Shown here piece by piece: positions 36,683-46,370 of a stretch of DNA of 64,000 bases (position 1 is its first letter; the number at the start of each line of letters is the position of its first letter). A model generated the notes under the pieces. That model was not told the origin of the DNA and searched no databases. It saw only the letters and a program-made list of their open reading frames with translations. Position numbers and translations under genes: made by a program. This DNA is from Pelecanus crispus (taxonomy: Eukaryota; Chordata; Aves; Pelecaniformes; Pelecanidae): assembly GCF_030463565.1 (NCBI RefSeq), contig NC_134652.1, forward strand, positions 6,165,897 to 6,229,896. The letters run 5' to 3'.

Positions 36683-39414
36683 CATGGACACACACAGATT
36701 TTGGAAGACTTTTTTTCCTCTGTTGAAGTTAATTTCCTTCTCCCACCATTCTCTCTATTAAGAGAAGAGCTCCAAATGGGTGACAGATTTGTCAGATTTT
36801 TGGATGCAAGGCATGAGGAGGAATTTTCTCCTGGGCCCGTTCAGCGATCTTCTCAGCATCCAAGAAAAGGAAGCCTCAGTACTAAACCCTGGATGCAACA
36901 TAGCCAAAGAGCAGACAGATTTTCCTGGAGGATAAAGCAACTGGATATCTCTAACCAAATGGAATCACAGCATGATTTTCCTCTGGGATCTTTTGCAAGT
37001 AATTTCCTGAGGACAGTGGGGTTAACCCCATTATTTTTCACATCCCTTTGGAAAATGCTCCTGGTCTGCTCCTTACACCCAAACCACCAGAGACCCGTGT
37101 ATCTCAAGCAGGCCAGGGTACGCGCAGAGAAACCTTGTATTTCCCCATCATGTCCCTGCTTCATGACAGTTTTAGTGGGAGCACCATATGAGTGCCTTCC
37201 TTTCCTCCTTCAGCTTCTTTTCCCTTTTGTCCCTTCTTCTGCCTCTCCCTAAACCAGGGGACCCGCTGACCCCTGGGCCCCACTGCAGCACGGGAGGAGA
37301 CCGGTCGCTTGTAGTTACTGCTGCCTGTTTGTTTGTGGAGACAGGGTTAAACAGCATGTTATTTCTTATCTGTAAATGATGTTTTTCCTGTTGAGCACAA
37401 TTACAAATGCAGCTCCTTTGCTTTTAGCTCATTTTTTCACTGCTTTGCTTTCCCCCCTACTCCCCCTTGGTTGTACGCTGGAGATCACAGTAGTTTCTGT
37501 TTAAAATGTTTCAGCTTCTCTGTTTTCCAGAATTTAATTGGGAGCCTGTTGCTACATGCTGAGCAGGGTGGGACTGCGGATTCCTTTTTTTTTTCCCCCT
37601 CAGAAACTAGATTGCTGAATGTAAGGCTTCAGGGAATAAAATTTACAGGAGAGAAATTGCCTTGTATGTTTTTACCGTAGAGCTACCTCGCTGGCCAACA
37701 TGGTATTTCACCCTTTGCATGCCGCAAAAAGCTCTTCCTAGTGCTCACGCTTTCTGCAACCGAGGGTTCAATGTTTCTCCTGTTCCTGACTCCTTGCTAC
37801 ACTTTTCTCATCCTCTGTGGTGAAAATGAAACTCGTTGCTTTCAGATTCATTGCTGAATTGCTCTTATTTGCATATAATGAGGTTGAATATGACAGTAAA
37901 AATGGGAGCCTTGTTTAAAAAGCTTCTTTTGGGAGATTTATCATCTGTCACCGATCACCATTACGGCCCTTTTCAAAGGGCGTGCAATATTTTGGGACCC
38001 ATCCAGCCCGAGGAGGTGGCTGGTAAGAGGCCATCTCTTGCGAGCCCACCATGGGGGACTGCGGTAGGACAGGGTCCTGCGGGTCCCCAGCCAGGAGCCA
38101 GGGCTGCCGGTCTGTGCCCAGGGCGAGGAGCACTGTGCGGGACAGGGGACAGCACGGCAGGCCACCCCCGTCCTCCCGCACACGCCGCTTCCTCGCAGGA
38201 AGCATCGTGGGGGATCTGCTGGGATGTTTTATTTTTTTTCTTGCCTGTGTTTATGCTCTTAGGACCTGATCTTCCCAAACAGCTGAGGGCCGAGGCCAGG
38301 AAGTGCTACTTCTTGCTGTGCGCAGCCAGCTGGAAGGCAGCGCTGAGCAAGGTCCCCGAGTGCTCCGTGCTCACTCAACACTTCACAGCCAAGGGGAAAA
38401 CATGCGCCGCAAGGTGGGATAAGCAGTGTGCCGGCTTCACCCGCATCTGGTCAAATCGATGTGGGGATGTGTGATCTGGGACACAGCCATCACCTTTCCA
38501 CGGCAGGACGTGACTGAGAGTGCCGTGCAGTTTACTTAGTCTCCAAGCTTTTGTGCAGCTTGCACTCAGTCCTTGCACTCACGATTATTTCAGACTGGAT
38601 GAGCAACAGCCCTAAGACTTTATAAACCTTGTTTATAACATTCCTCTTGCCCAAAACGCTCGTGGTACCTGCTCATCAAATGCAAGGTGAGTCCTGTTGG
38701 CTCAACAAGGCTCTCCTTGGCAAATTAAAGCACTACCTCTAGCTAACATTAACGACCAGCAAAAGCGTTTCTGCACATCCACGCAGACCTGCTGTATTCC
38801 TCCCACTAGAGGACGGTAGCTGGTGTACGCAGCCATCAGTAGCATTTTACAACAGAAGCAAGAATAAAACAGCCCTACCCTTCCTGTAGAAACATGTTCC
38901 CTTCTAGTGGTTTTCACATAATGAATCCCAGTGAATATTTAACTAAGTCTCCCCTGTAATCAAGTTTCTGGCCTCCTTACTTGTATCCACAATGTAAAAC
39001 ATTTCCCGATCCATGGCGTTCAGCAGCCCTGGGAGTCTCCAGCAGTATCCGTTTCTCTGCTCAGTTGACATTAGGAGACATGCACGACTGTTATTGGTTT
39101 TTTTTCAACCAGTAGTGATACAACCTTTTCTATCTTTTAAGAGATGGAAAGGATCTTTAGGACCTCAACTTGGTCATCTAAATCAAAAGCAGCCCCGAAA
39201 TGTTGCCATACATTCATACATACATGAATATTCATTGCTATGTGTATGAATATTCAATAACACGTCTAGATCTCATGCAAAGTGAGTTTCCCTGTAACCC
39301 TTCCTTTAAAACACAAAAAAATGAGAGAGAATAGTGTGTTTCTGGGGCTGTGTGAGCAGGGAAAGAGGATGGTTTTGGTCTGTGTGGTGACTTGGGGAAC
39401 CTTTCTATGATAAA
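36683..39414. other. Intergenic DNA, no gene recognised
   Basis: Two long plus-strand frames (183 codons at 36701-37252 and 212 codons at 37836-38474) show no domain, no repeat structure and no splice context. The second crosses a GC-rich patch (38040-38200) where stop codons are rare. ATGAATATTCA palindromes at 39224-39256 are listed separately. Confidence 0.55.
39224..39256. promoter_or_regulatory. Paired ATGAATATTCA(T) palindromes, POU-type
   Basis: A perfect 12-base palindrome ATGAATATTCAT (39224-39235) is followed 22 bases later, start to start, by a second copy ATGAATATTCA (39246-39256). The motif fits the half-site pattern of POU-domain factors (ATGAAT/ATTCAT, as at Pit-1 and palindromic octamer sites). 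The two copies are about two helical turns apart. Function is inferred only. Confidence 0.3.
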
Positions 39415-39611
39415 ACCTAAGACTTCACCAAGCACTGGAACAGGCTGCCCAGGGAAGTGGTTGAGTCCCTGTCCCTGGAGGTATTTACAAGACATGTAGG
39501 TGTGACACTTAGGGACATGGTTTACTGGTGGACTTGGCAGTGTTGGGTTTACGGTTGGATTCGATGATCTTAAACATCTTTTCCAAACTAAATGATTCTA
39601 TGGTTCTATGA
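39415..39611 (+). mobile_element. CR1 LINE, short 3' copy
   Basis: CACTGGAACAGGCTGCCCAG, GGAAGTGGTTGAGTCCCTG and TCCCTGGAGGTATTTACAAG are standard CR1 3' untranslated blocks. They are followed by GGTTGGATTCGATGATCTTA and the tail AATGATTCTATGGTTCTATG. It is truncated to under 200 bases and belongs to a different subfamily from the 36-kb copy, since the blocks differ. It is in the same orientation as FGFR2. No coding potential remains. Confidence 0.95.
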
Positions 39612-40959
39612 CTTTTGTTTAAGGAATTCCACATGCCTGTATCAAATAGCAAATCCCTGTTTGTGTTTGGGCTTTACCTGCCTGACCATTACCTTTTTAT
39701 CCCATTTTTGGACTGCAGCTTGTGAACGCGGTTACAGAGTTAACAAACAAGGGCTGTTAAACCTCGAGGGGCCTCTGTTTACGTGGAGGCTTTCTTGGGC
39801 AGGTCACTGGCTTCACTCCAAGGCAATCCAGTTTCTCAAGTGAAATTGTGGGTACCTTAATCACCTGGCAAAGCGGAGGAGGAGGTCAGCTTACAGTGGG
39901 GACTGGAGCTGATAAAAGATGTGGCTTTCACTGAGAGAGAGACAGCGGAAGAAGCAAATTCCTGTGAAAACTATGGTAGGAGATAGAGAAGTAAAATTAT
40001 GTGCAAAGGACGGGGAGAGAAGAAAGATTATGGGCTGCTTGGGGAATGCTGACTTCAAGATGTTTGAGGGATGAGAAGAATGAGGCAGGGAAACAGTCAT
40101 AGGCATTTAGTGCTTCATTACCCAGGGCTGTGGAAAGTAAAAAATGACGTTTATTTCATTTTTTTGAACTGCTGCAGAGTGACTGTGCCTGTTTGCGTCT
40201 GCAGCTGGGCCTCTGAAAGAGTGAACCGGAAATGCGGAGCTTGGCACCGCAGCGAAGGATGTGGGAAGCAGAAGGGGTCTGCAGGGATTCGGTGGTGCGG
40301 GACGGCTGGGTCACAGGACCCTGCCCAGAAAGAACAGAACGCCTACGCTGTGGATCCCTGCCATATAGTCTTCTGCCCCTTCCAGGGTTTAAACTGTAAC
40401 ACGAACCCCGGTGTAAGCCCGACTTCACACCTACTCTGAGGTTGTGCCTGAAAGTCAGAGCACGCTTGCTGAACCCTGTGGTGTCACCAGAGAAGAATCT
40501 GATCTGATGTAACGTTGCATGGGAAGCTGCCACAACCACCAGTTGGTCTAGTTAGACAACAGAGCTTCAGTAAAACAAACCAGCGTGTATTGACCTACTG
40601 GAAACAGAAATAAGAAGTGCATGGGCCAACAAGCCAAATATATCCAAGATCTGTAACAGAAAGACAAATTGTCTTTGCAGCCTTTGTCTTCTCATTTTTG
40701 TAAGTCTGGCTCTGTCTTGCTGTGCCCTGCTCGGTGCTGAAAAGAGGTTTATTCCCAGGGTTTCTCTGAGGCCTGCTTTAGGGGAGCTCACTGTTAAAAG
40801 ATATTCTCCAATGGATGCTGCTTTCCACTCTTTGAGAACAGATACTATTCCCCAAGAGCCAGAGGTGCTCTACCAGGACAGCGTGTGACAAATTCTTTAT
40901 GAGAGAATACATAATAAATTGAGGATTTTCTTTTATTTTGATTATTTAGTATTCAATAT
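39612..40959. other. Intergenic DNA, no gene recognised
   Basis: I see nothing recognisable apart from short chance frames (up to 127 codons) on both strands. Confidence 0.55.
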
Positions 40960-41200
40960 TTGCATTATGGAAGTGCCTGGAGGTTCCAGCTGAGATCAGT
41001 GTCCTATTGTTCTAAGCCATGCATAAAAACATGGACAGAGATGAGGAGCTTACCATCTAAATAGATGAAATGGATAAAGGGTGGGAGACAGGAAGCATCT
41101 ATTATTCTCATTTCATAGCTGGAGAGCTTGGACACAGACAAATTAAGTGCCTTTCCCAGGACTGTGTAGGAAAGCCGATGTAGAAGGGCAGAAAGCATCA
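40960..41200 (+). mobile_element. Amniote MIR-like SINE, near full length
   Basis: The best copy of this old family in the window. Blocks in order are CCTGGAGGTTCCAGCTGAGA, TCAGTGTCCTATTGTTCTAAG, GAGCTTACCATCTAAATAGA, GGATAAAGGGTGGGAGACAG, a CTCATTTCATAGCTGGAGAG block (equivalent to the 'cccattttacagatgaggaa' box), CACAGACAAATTAAGTGCC and TTTCCCAGGACTGTGTAGG. This matches the amniote-wide MIR-type element I know from reptile and bird genomes. Family naming rests on memory. Confidence 0.65.
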
Positions 41201-42275
41201 ACCATCCAGTATCCCAGTGTAATAACCCTGCTCATAACACACCACATTTCCTGTTTAAATATATCTTGCAACAGTGTAATAATAACGACAAATATTTCTT
41301 GACTCTTTTCCTTAAGACGTACAAAATGAGAGGAGTCCCAGAAAGGTTACATGGCTACAAGGCATAACAGTCTGGAGGGAGTGTTGATACTCAAAATGCC
41401 ATTACAAAACATTGACACGATAGCAGTGAAAATAATCTCTTTTTTCCAACTGCTTGGCCTTAGTGCCTGGAGAAGTGTCTCCTAGAAGATTCTGCTGTGC
41501 ATAATGCAGAGAGAGATCAAAAATTGAAAGGCAAAAGTAATAAATTTGCAACATTCTGTAGCTTAACCAAAATGAGGGGTTTTTTTGTTGATAAACACCC
41601 AGTAAAACTACAGGCTGGGAACTGCAGCCACCCCCTTCCTCTATACATTTTGCTGCAGGAGAACGTGGTAGCCCATCTGCTTCACAGTTTTATGGATAAT
41701 TATTGGATCTTCTGGCATTAAAATAAGGAAATTCTTATCTCAATTTTTCAGTTTAGCAGCATTTTGAAGTAATACATGGTGAGGACTAGTGATGGAAGTC
41801 TCTCAGTAGCAGTTTTTATGTTAGAAAGGGTCCGTGTTTATATGAAGTGACTTTCCCTTAAGACACTGACAAATATATAGAGCAACTTTGCCTATCTTGG
41901 AAAAGAGAAAGATTTTCAGAAGTGGGTTCCTATGATTTGCTGCTTTGGCACCCTAAAAAAAAAAAAAAGTTCAAAGCTGCCAGGAAAGGGAGCCATAAAT
42001 ACTTTGGAAACCAGGTAAACATTTTAGCTGCCAGAGTTTGGGTTTAGGCACTTAGCTGTAGAAGAACTTTAATAAAAAATAAATCTTGGGCAAGTATTTA
42101 CTTGTATCCAGCATGGTCAAGCAAAAATGTTGGATGGGACAGCTTGAATAACAGGGAAGAAATGTTGCTTCCCGTTGTCTTCTGTGGAGAAGCTAAACCC
42201 TCAGCGATGTGCGTGGCTGAATTAGTATCCAGAGGATCTCTCCCCACAGTTCTCTGAAACTTTAATGTGTGGGTT

Positions 42276-42340
42276 TTCTTTTTATTTATCTATTTATTTT
42301 ATTTATTTTTTTATTTTTTTCTTTACGTTTATTTAATTTT
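42276..42340. repeat. TTTA/T-rich simple repeat
   Basis: Degenerate TTTA and TTTTTA units over about 65 bases, a low-complexity tract. Confidence 0.85.
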
Positions 42341-43631
42341 CTCTGTTACATTCCTGTTTTCATCAGATAGATAGAAATGTGACACGTTAGCAGGTCCAGC
42401 ACCTGGAGAACAGACCAGTAGTGGAGAATTTGCTTCCCTCAGGTACCCGCAGCCTTCCTTGCCATCTGTCTGCAACGTGGCAGGAGCTGGGGCTTGCTCC
42501 ATGGTGGGCTCCCGTGGAGGAGCCGGTTTCCGTGGAGCCCTGACTATGCTGGTATCTCCAGCACTTAAAAGAAATGTCAAAGACCCTAAGGATTAGAACT
42601 GAGGAGTGCTCAGAAGCTCTGTGTTATGGTTTTTTTCTGAGGTGACTTTTTCCCTCATTACTCGAAGGCACCAGTTTCCTGTCTCACCTCATCCCTCCAT
42701 AGACCCAGGCTCTTTGTCTTCCACTTAACCTTCTACCTTCAGCCCTAAAAGCCCCTGAGCTGGGCGCTTGTGGATCCAGCCCAGGAGCAGCCCGTAGTCA
42801 GGCACATCTTCACCTTACCCTGCCAGGTAAAAGAGATGCGAGGTGGAAACGAATTCAGCTCCTCACCTCTGCCTGCTCGGCGGCGGCGATTTGGCTGCGC
42901 CCAGCTGTGCCTTCCCTGCAGCTGGAGCCCCTCGCTCGGACCATGCCCCCGTTGAACATTAACTGTACGTGCGGAGGGGGGACCAGGGTCCAGCTGACAG
43001 CAGTGACAAAGAGCTGGCAGGGCTGAAAGATTCAATTTAACTTTCTTTCTCCTCCCCCGCTTCCATATGCGAGGGGGGACAGCACTGTTCCTGCTTTTGA
43101 AACTTGCGGTGCAAAGGAGCATTGGTGTCCTCATTTTCCTTCCTCCCTATTGATGTATCATTGCCAGGATGAAAAAGGACGTCTCAAGAGCTTTTGAAAA
43201 AATGGGTGACTACTCAAGACATTTTATAAAGGAGGAAGAATGGGGAAGAAAATAGGACTCGGTAGGGGGTAGAAGGAGCCTGAATGCGTGCCTTGTCTGT
43301 CTATTCTTTCGCTTGAAACCTGGAGCTGTTGTTCCTATTTCAGTTCAAACTGTCACCTTTAGTTCATGATGGCTTTACTGCCCTTGCTCCTGAACCTCAA
43401 CAGATTGGGGCTTATTTACCTATTCACACTCTGCTGTGGAACCTCATTAATAGGCTTATTAGCCACACCATTCACGTGCAGGAGGGCTCACAGAAAAGAT
43501 CCCAGCCACTTTGAGAGGAGGAGGAAAAAACTGTAAAGAGATTATGCTCTCATTCAGCAGCCTAACTGCTATGAAAGGCTCCCTGGGCCCACTGAGATCT
43601 CTTGAAGCCTAAATATGATGACAGAATTGAT

Positions 43632-43650
43632 CCCCCCCCCCCCCCCCCCC
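43632..43650. repeat. Poly-C run, 19 bases
   Basis: An uninterrupted run of 19 C, equivalent to G19 on the minus strand. Such runs are rare in vertebrate DNA, prone to length error in assemblies, and can form G-quadruplex or i-motif structures. It lies about 1.2 kb upstream of the CpG island. Confidence 0.9.
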
Positions 43651-44058
43651 GCCTTTAATTCCAAACATGCTTCTGCTTTTCTCAGATTGAGGAGTTGGGC
43701 TGTTGTGGGCCACTTTAGGAGAATGTGGCTCATTTAAGAGAAAAGGCTGCCATTGATAGACTGCTATCTTTTCATCCCGAAAAAGAATAAATTCTGACAA
43801 GTGCTTCCAGACATTGGAAATAGGTGTTCTGATTTGTCATTTTTAGTGGAATGCTTCCTTTTCTTTCAGAATATGCAAAGATATCGATGAATGGGGAAAG
43901 GTATTGCAGCTTCCTGTGTCGGACAATAATTTATGTGAGAATGCGTTAACAACGTTTTCAATGGGCGATGGACATGCCCGGAGCTGGGAAAATTGGATCT
44001 TGACTGTGACATCTCAGCTTCTCAATTAGAACATTCAGATGTCTGCTGCTTTAGGAAC

Positions 44059-44098
44059 AAAAAAAAAAAAAAAAAAAAAAAATAATAAAAAAAAAAAA
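44059..44098. repeat. A-rich tract
   Basis: About 40 bases of A interrupted only by two T. It could be the tail of an old retroposed copy, but the 200 bases before it resemble no repeat I know, and no target duplication is visible. Confidence 0.85.
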
Positions 44099-45036
44099 TT
44101 AAACCTGTGTTTCTAATCAATTACAAATTTGCCTACTGTCCCTCATAAACCCTGCATTACTGCTGGCGATGGTGGGAAAGTACTTTCTGGGAAGTAAATA
44201 CATATTCTACGGAAAACTGTTTTTCATGTTTTTGGTGTCTGGAAGTATGTAATAGAGAGTTACGCTATGCTGTGTGGCCACAGTCCTTGAAAATCCCCTT
44301 GGATCAATACTGCACACAACATCTGAAATGTACAGTAGGGCTACGCTTAAGTAAAGTAACATTAAATTGATCAACACTGATTTAATTTGAGGCAACCACC
44401 ACTTATTGATTTTGTTGTCAAGCTGATTCTATAAAGCCAGCATGACATGGGCTCTGTATCAGCAACCTTTTCATTAATGGCATCTAAAGCAAATGTTTTA
44501 TTAAGCAAGTATCAGGCTAAGTTATGCTTAATTTTGAATACCGATATTAGAGAGTTTTAGATCCCTGTGCCCAGGCAAATGATGTTTGCGTAACTGTTTG
44601 ACAACTTTCCCTGTCCGCACACACAACTATCAAAGGTGCGCTGCCAAATTCACAGGGCAGCTGAAATCTGGCTTCGCACCGCAAGGCTCCTAAACCGAGG
44701 GTGATTTTTTTGAGCGGGTGTTACCCAGCCAGCCTCTCTAGCTGGCAGGGGCCACAGGCCAGCCGCGGCTTCTGAGCCAAAACCCCTTCTGGAGAGGTTT
44801 TCGGGGAGAGCTGTTGAGCTGGCACCATTTTAGGGTGAGGACCGAGGTGCCGCCCGGCATCGCCCCGCTGCGAGCGGGGAACCGCCGGGGCCACGGGCCG
44901 GCCCCAAACCAAACGGCCCCCCCGGGACGCGCCGCGCTCCCCATCCTTCCAAGCCGCTGGAAAACTTTTAGCGGAGCAACTCAAGCGGAGCTGTGCGGGA
45001 TTCCTCCCCCTCCAGCCCTGCGGGATGCGCTCCCCC

Positions 45037-45063
45037 GGGGCCGGGGCAGGGGTCGGGGGGGGG
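45037..45063 (+). promoter_or_regulatory. G-quadruplex motif in the FGFR2 promoter
   Basis: Four G runs of 4, 4, 4 and 9 bases are separated by two-base loops (CC, CA, TC). This is close to an ideal quadruplex, on the coding strand about 250 bases upstream of the inferred start site. The motif is directly visible. Folding and regulatory effect are inferred from general knowledge of promoter quadruplexes. Confidence 0.7.
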
Positions 45064-45446
45064 CTCCCGCTCCCCTCTTTAGCGCTGCTTCTCAGCGGCC
45101 ACCTCCCCGCCGGGGAAGCAGCCCCGGCCCCCGGCTGGGCGCAGCCCTTCCGCGGGAGCGGGGCCGGGGCTCGGCGGGCCGGGGCGGGCGGCGGGGAAGG
45201 CCGGGGCCGCCGCCATTGGCAGAGCCGAGCAGCGCCGTCCAGGAAACGGCTCGGGTTGCGGCGGGGGAGTGACCGGGGGCGGGAGGAAGGCAGCCGGGGG
45301 AGCGCGCCGGCAGAGAGCGAAGGGGGAGGAAAGGAAAAAAAAAAAACCACCAAAAACCTCCCCCAAACCAAACCCCTAGCAAACCCACCCACCCGAGGGG
45401 GGTTGTCGGCTTGACAAAGCTGCGGCGGCTCGGGGAGGGCGGCTGG

Positions 45447-45536
45447 ATGGAGCGGAGCGGGAGCCGCCGCGATGCCCGCCCGGGGGAGGAGGCTGCTGGC
45501 GCCGGGCACGGCGGGCTCGCCCCTCTGAGGCGGTAG
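45447..45536 (+). other. Upstream ORF in exon 1, 29 codons
   Basis: ATG at 45447 (context GCTGGATGG: T at -3, G at +4) runs 29 codons to TAG. The product would be an Arg/Gly/Ala-rich peptide starting MERSGSRRDA. If the start site is upstream of 45447, it would be the first AUG met by scanning ribosomes. Coding function is doubtful; a damping effect on FGFR2 translation is plausible. Confidence 0.45.
45472..45528 (+). other. Upstream ORF in exon 1, 18 codons, in the FGFR2 frame
   Basis: ATG at 45472 (G at -3, C at +4) encodes MPARGRRLLAPGTAGSPL and stops at TGA. It overlaps the 45447 frame. It is in the same frame as the receptor after splicing, but the stop separates them. I recall an upstream frame starting MPA in human FGFR2 exon 1 too; if an alignment confirms this, the frame is conserved. 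Confidence 0.45.
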
Positions 45537-45554
45537 CCGCTGCAGCCCAGCGAG

Positions 45555-45584
45555 GGGACGGGACGGGACGGGACGGGACGGGAC
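45555..45584 (+). repeat. (GGGAC)6 array in exon 1
   Basis: Six perfect five-base units in the leader exon. The array is directly visible, likely to be variable in length, and would be transcribed into the 5' leader as G-rich RNA. Whether other birds share it is unknown. Confidence 0.9.
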
Positions 45585-45649
45585 GCCGGGCCGGCTCCTG
45601 CCCTCGCCTCGCCGCCCTCCTGCTTCCCCCAGCCCGCGTCCCGCGGGGG

Positions 45650-45712
45650 ATGCGCCCCGCTCCGCCGCTGCGGGCTCGCCAGCCGGGCCCGCCGGGGCTG
45701 CCCGCGGAGTGA
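45650..45712 (+). other. Upstream ORF in exon 1, 20 codons
   Basis: ATG at 45650 (context GGGGGATGC, G at -3) encodes a Pro-rich peptide starting MRPAPPLRARQPG and stops at TGA. It does not overlap the other exon 1 frames and ends 151 bases before the donor site. Confidence 0.45.
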
Positions 45713-45723
45713 CCGCGGCCGCG

Positions 45724-45765
45724 GAGGAGCAGGAGCAGCAGGAGCAGGAGGAGGAGGAGGAGGAG
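45724..45765 (+). repeat. GAG/CAG trinucleotide tract in exon 1
   Basis: Fourteen GAG or CAG triplets in a row, ending with six pure GAG. In the frame that connects to FGFR2 they would read as Glu and Gln, but no AUG opens that frame upstream, so it is treated as leader sequence. The purine strand may slow scanning or vary in length. Confidence 0.9.
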
Positions 45766-46340
45766 TTCCTCCCCGTCGCGGGGAGCCGCCGCTCGGCACC
45801 GCGCCTCAGCCCGCCTTGTCGCGGCGGCAGCGGACCCTTCCCTGCCGAGCTTTCTCGCTGCAGGTAATGGCACCGGGCTGGGCTGGCCGGGGAGCGGAGG
45901 GAGGGGGCAGCCCCTAAAAGCGAGGCGCTTTGCAAGGTGGCGGAGGGCTGCGGCTGCCGGCGCCCTGTGCCCCGCGGCCGCCGGGGCCTCGCACCTGGTG
46001 CGCGCCGGCACCGGGGCTCGGGCAGCCCCCGGGGCGGGATGCGGCGGGGCCGCCCTCCCCCGCTGCTCCCCGGCGCGGCTGCGGCTCCCTCTTTCTGTCA
46101 CTTGGGGGTCTCCGCGGTGCGGGACGGCGGCGGGGGGAAGCCCGAGCAGCACCGCTGCCCGCCGGCCCCGTGCCGGTGTGGGGGGGTGTGTGTGCCCCCC
46201 GAGCCGCCGGCTGCACGGCTGCGTGTGGGGACGGCTTGCAGCGGGGGGTGCGAAGGGGAGGCTCGGCCTCGGGGGAGCAGCCCCCCGGTTCGGGGCCGGC
46301 ACCGCCTGGACGGGCCGCCCGGCGCAAGCGAGGAGCCGGA

Positions 46341-46370
46341 GGGGCTGCCCCGGGGCGGGGGCGGGGGGGG
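46341..46370 (+). promoter_or_regulatory. G-quadruplex motif at the island edge, intron 1
   Basis: G runs of 4, 4, 5 and 8 bases are separated by loops of 7, 1 and 1 bases. It lies on the transcribed-RNA sense strand in intron 1, so both DNA and nascent RNA could fold. Confidence 0.65.

Larger units (their letters stand above)
41201..44800. other. Proximal upstream intergenic DNA of FGFR2
   Basis: No gene. A TTTA-rich tract, a C19 run and an A-rich tract lie here and are listed separately. The non-repetitive intervals 43840-44040 and 44390-44600 contain dense homeobox- and SOX-like AT motifs (for example TTATTGATTTTGTTG, TTTCATTAATGGC, TATGCTTAATTTTG) and look like proximal conserved elements. 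Without another genome to compare, this is only an impression. Confidence 0.55.
45310..45863 (+). other. FGFR2: FGFR2 exon 1 (non-coding, 5' leader)
   Basis: The 3' end is set by a consensus donor (CTGCAG|GTAATGG, GT at 45864-45865) at the end of the island. Its 5' end is approximate. It is placed from the CCAAT and GC boxes and from a block (GACAAAGC, then GGCGGCTCGGG, 45412-45433) that resembles one I recall about 90 bases into human FGFR2 exon 1. The exon holds three upstream AUG frames, a (GGGAC)6 array and a GAG/CAG tract. In the frame that joins FGFR2 after splicing, a stop lies at 45526-45528 and none after it. No start codon for the receptor lies here. Confidence 0.7.

Noticed and set aside
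36701..37252. 183-codon plus-strand frame directly after the CR1 copy
   Set aside because: Not part of CR1, no homology recognised, and length within chance range.
37836..38474. 212-codon plus-strand frame
   Set aside because: Crosses a GC-rich patch with few stops, and its composition changes sharply midway. No recognisable domain.
39790..39860. Possible minus-strand MIR fragment (CTTGGGCAGGTCACTGGCTT)
   Set aside because: Only about 20 bases agree with the expected block, and the following blocks do not match in order.
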